Part shown: one piece after another, positions 62,962 through 64,000 of the stretch
Numbering within the stretch: the stretch's first letter is position 1
Layout: every line of letters starts with the position of its first letter
The notes under the pieces: generated by a model
Told to the model about the DNA's origin: nothing
What the model saw: only the letters and a program-made list of their open reading frames with translations
Database searches by the model: none
Position numbers and translations under genes: made by a program
Source: Yinghuangia seranimata
Lineage (GTDB): Bacteria; Actinomycetota; Actinomycetes; Streptomycetales; Streptomycetaceae
Length of the DNA stretch: 64,000 nt
Reading direction: 5' to 3'
Assembly: GCF_029953285.1 (NCBI RefSeq)
Contig: NZ_JASAOI010000038.1
Span: forward strand, 124,001-188,000

Positions 62962-63915
62962 TCAGCCGCCGTGCACGATGTTCGCGAGCGGCGCGCCCGT
63001 CGCCCAGGCGGTCACCTGGTTCCGCACCAGGCGCATCGCGCGCGGCAGGAACGCCGACGAACTCCCACCCACGTGCGGGCTGATCAGCACACCCGGCGCG
63101 AAACGCAGCGGGTGGTCCGCGGGCAGCGGCTCGGGGTCCGTGACGTCGACGGCGGCGGTGATCCGGCCCGTGGACACCTCGGCGAGCAGCGCCTTGGTGT
63201 CCACCACCAGGCCCCGCGCCACGTTCACCAGCAGCGCGCCGTCGTGCATGCGCGCGAGGAACTCGGCGTCCACCAGGCCGCGGGTCTCGTCCGTCAGAGG
63301 CGTGCACACGATGACGACGTCGGCGGCGGGCAGCAGCGCGGGCAGCTCGCTTATGGCGTGCACCGGCAGGCCGTCCGCCGTCGTCCTCGCGCTGCGCGCG
63401 ACCCGGACCAGGTCGACCTCGAAGCCCGCGAGGCGCCGCTCGACGGCCTCGCCGATCGCGCCGTAGCCCACGATCACGACCGTCTTGTCGGCGAGCGCCG
63501 GATAGAAGCCGTCCCGCCACTCCCCCGCGTCCTGGCCGCGCACGAACGACGGAATGCCGCGCAGCGACGCCAGCGTGAGCGCCACCGCCAGCTCGGCCGT
63601 GCTCGTCTCGTGGATCCCACGGCCGTTCGCGAGCACCGCGCCCGGCGGCAGGTAGGGCAGCACGTGCTCGTAGCCGGCGGTCAGCGTCTGCACGAACCGC
63701 ACCTGCGGCATGTCACGCAGCAGGCGCAGCGGCGCCGGGTCGAACGTGTACGGCAGCACGTAGAACGCGACGTCGTCATGCCGGGTCGGCGGCGCCGAGA
63801 AGCCGTCGTAGACCTCGATGTCGAGGCCGGGCGGCAGGTCGCCGAGGGCGGCGGGCTCGTAGGGGATCAGGAGCCGGTCGGGTCCGGCGCCGGCCGGGGG
63901 CGTGGGAATGGCCAT
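62962..63915 (-). CDS. D-isomer-specific 2-hydroxyacid dehydrogenase
   Basis: A 317-residue NAD(P)-dependent dehydrogenase of the D-2-hydroxyacid family. The nucleotide motif is VIVGYGAIGEAVERRLAGFE, the catalytic Arg lies in VCTPLTDETRGLVD, the Glu region is VTDPEPLPADHPL, and the His is in LISPHVGGSS. The N-terminus MAIPTPPAGAGPDRLLIPYE fits ATG 63915; the frame is open to 63999. Substrate unknown; glyoxylate/hydroxypyruvate reductase-like activity is possible. It lies 118 bases upstream of the DUF2079 gene on the same strand. Confidence 0.92.
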   Translation of the reverse strand: MAIPTPPAGAGPDRLLIPYEPAALGDLPPGLDIEVYDGFSAPPTRHDDVAFYVLPYTFDPAPLRLLRDMPQVRFVQTLTAGYEHVLPYLPPGAVLANGRGIHETSTAELAVALTLASLRGIPSFVRGQDAGEWRDGFYPALADKTVVIVGYGAIGEAVERRLAGFEVDLVRVARSARTTADGLPVHAISELPALLPAADVVIVCTPLTDETRGLVDAEFLARMHDGALLVNVARGLVVDTKALLAEVSTGRITAAVDVTDPEPLPADHPLRFAPGVLISPHVGGSSSAFLPRAMRLVRNQVTAWATGAPLANIVHGG

Positions 63916-64000
63916 GCGGGGCACTCTACGAGCGCGGGCCCCGTCGCGCTGCGGCGGCGGCCTCCCCCGCGACGGACCCGACCCGGACGGTGGTGACACA

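Overview
The window is very GC-rich actinobacterial chromosome with third codon positions almost always G or C, frequent GTG starts and Shine-Dalgarno sites. Gene content and order (smc, mutM-rnc-rpmF, coaD-rsmD-recG, rpmB, thiD-thiL, ddlA, gpsA-plsC, cofC, HU with a lysine-rich tail, leuCD/ndgR, a conservon, gltX, cimA, ilvE, leuB, serA, ilvBNC, a GGDEF/EAL gene) match, from memory, the core chromosome of Streptomyces (about SCO5577 down to SCO5511 in S. coelicolor). I infer a member of the Streptomycetaceae; the genus cannot be fixed from the sequence.

Layout. 1-8.6 kb: the 5' part of smc, a small coiled-coil gene, a secreted CAP-domain protein, a GNAT acetyltransferase, and a minus-strand run mutM-rnc-rpmF-yceD-sepIVA-like-coaD-rsmD. 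8.7-9.6 kb: a SRPBCC-MarR pair behind a palindromic operator. 9.7-20.7 kb: recG, a DAK2 protein, rpmB, thiD/thiL, a solo RAM-domain regulator, a DUF3515 protein, ddlA, gpsA-plsC. 21-27 kb: cofC, a cold-shock-like small protein, a gene desert of nearly 1 kb with three copies of one palindrome, a HupS-like gene, leuCD and divergent ndgR. 27-33.4 kb: a conservon (cvnA-B-C-D) followed by a gene encoding only the C-terminal tail motif of the CvnA kinase. 33.4-36.9 kb: a small-peptide gene, a FAH-family gene, gltX, then tRNA-Gln and two identical tRNA-Glu genes. 36.9-43.5 kb: cimA, ilvE, leuB, serA, with an extreme G/C tract and a transcription attenuator before cimA. 43.7-52.4 kb is the accessory part: an FHA / FHA-HTH / PP2C signalling module and two tandem copies of a type-VII-secretion-like cassette (repeat/WXG-like protein, WXG-DUF1023 alpha/beta hydrolase, lipoprotein, small companion). 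One cassette is intact. The other is decayed by two deletions but keeps its promoter, lipoprotein and companion. 52.5-56.2 kb: ilvC, ilvN, ilvB with a classical leader-peptide attenuator. 56.2-64 kb: a membrane GGDEF/EAL protein, an AftB-like arabinofuranosyltransferase, a DUF2079 membrane protein and a 2-hydroxyacid dehydrogenase.

The strongest metabolic theme is branched-chain amino acid synthesis: leuCD, leuB, cimA, ilvE and ilvBNC, with the regulator NdgR and two separate leader-peptide attenuators. The most novel-looking items are (i) the duplicated and partly decayed type-VII-like cassette, (ii) two intergenic elements sharing an ordered set of motifs that resembles the 3' end / omegaRNA region of actinobacterial tnpB elements, with no tnpB present, (iii) the solo CvnA-tail gene, and (iv) the cimA attenuator with a Leu-Ile-Ile leader peptide. 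No rRNA, CRISPR array or intact transposase was seen.
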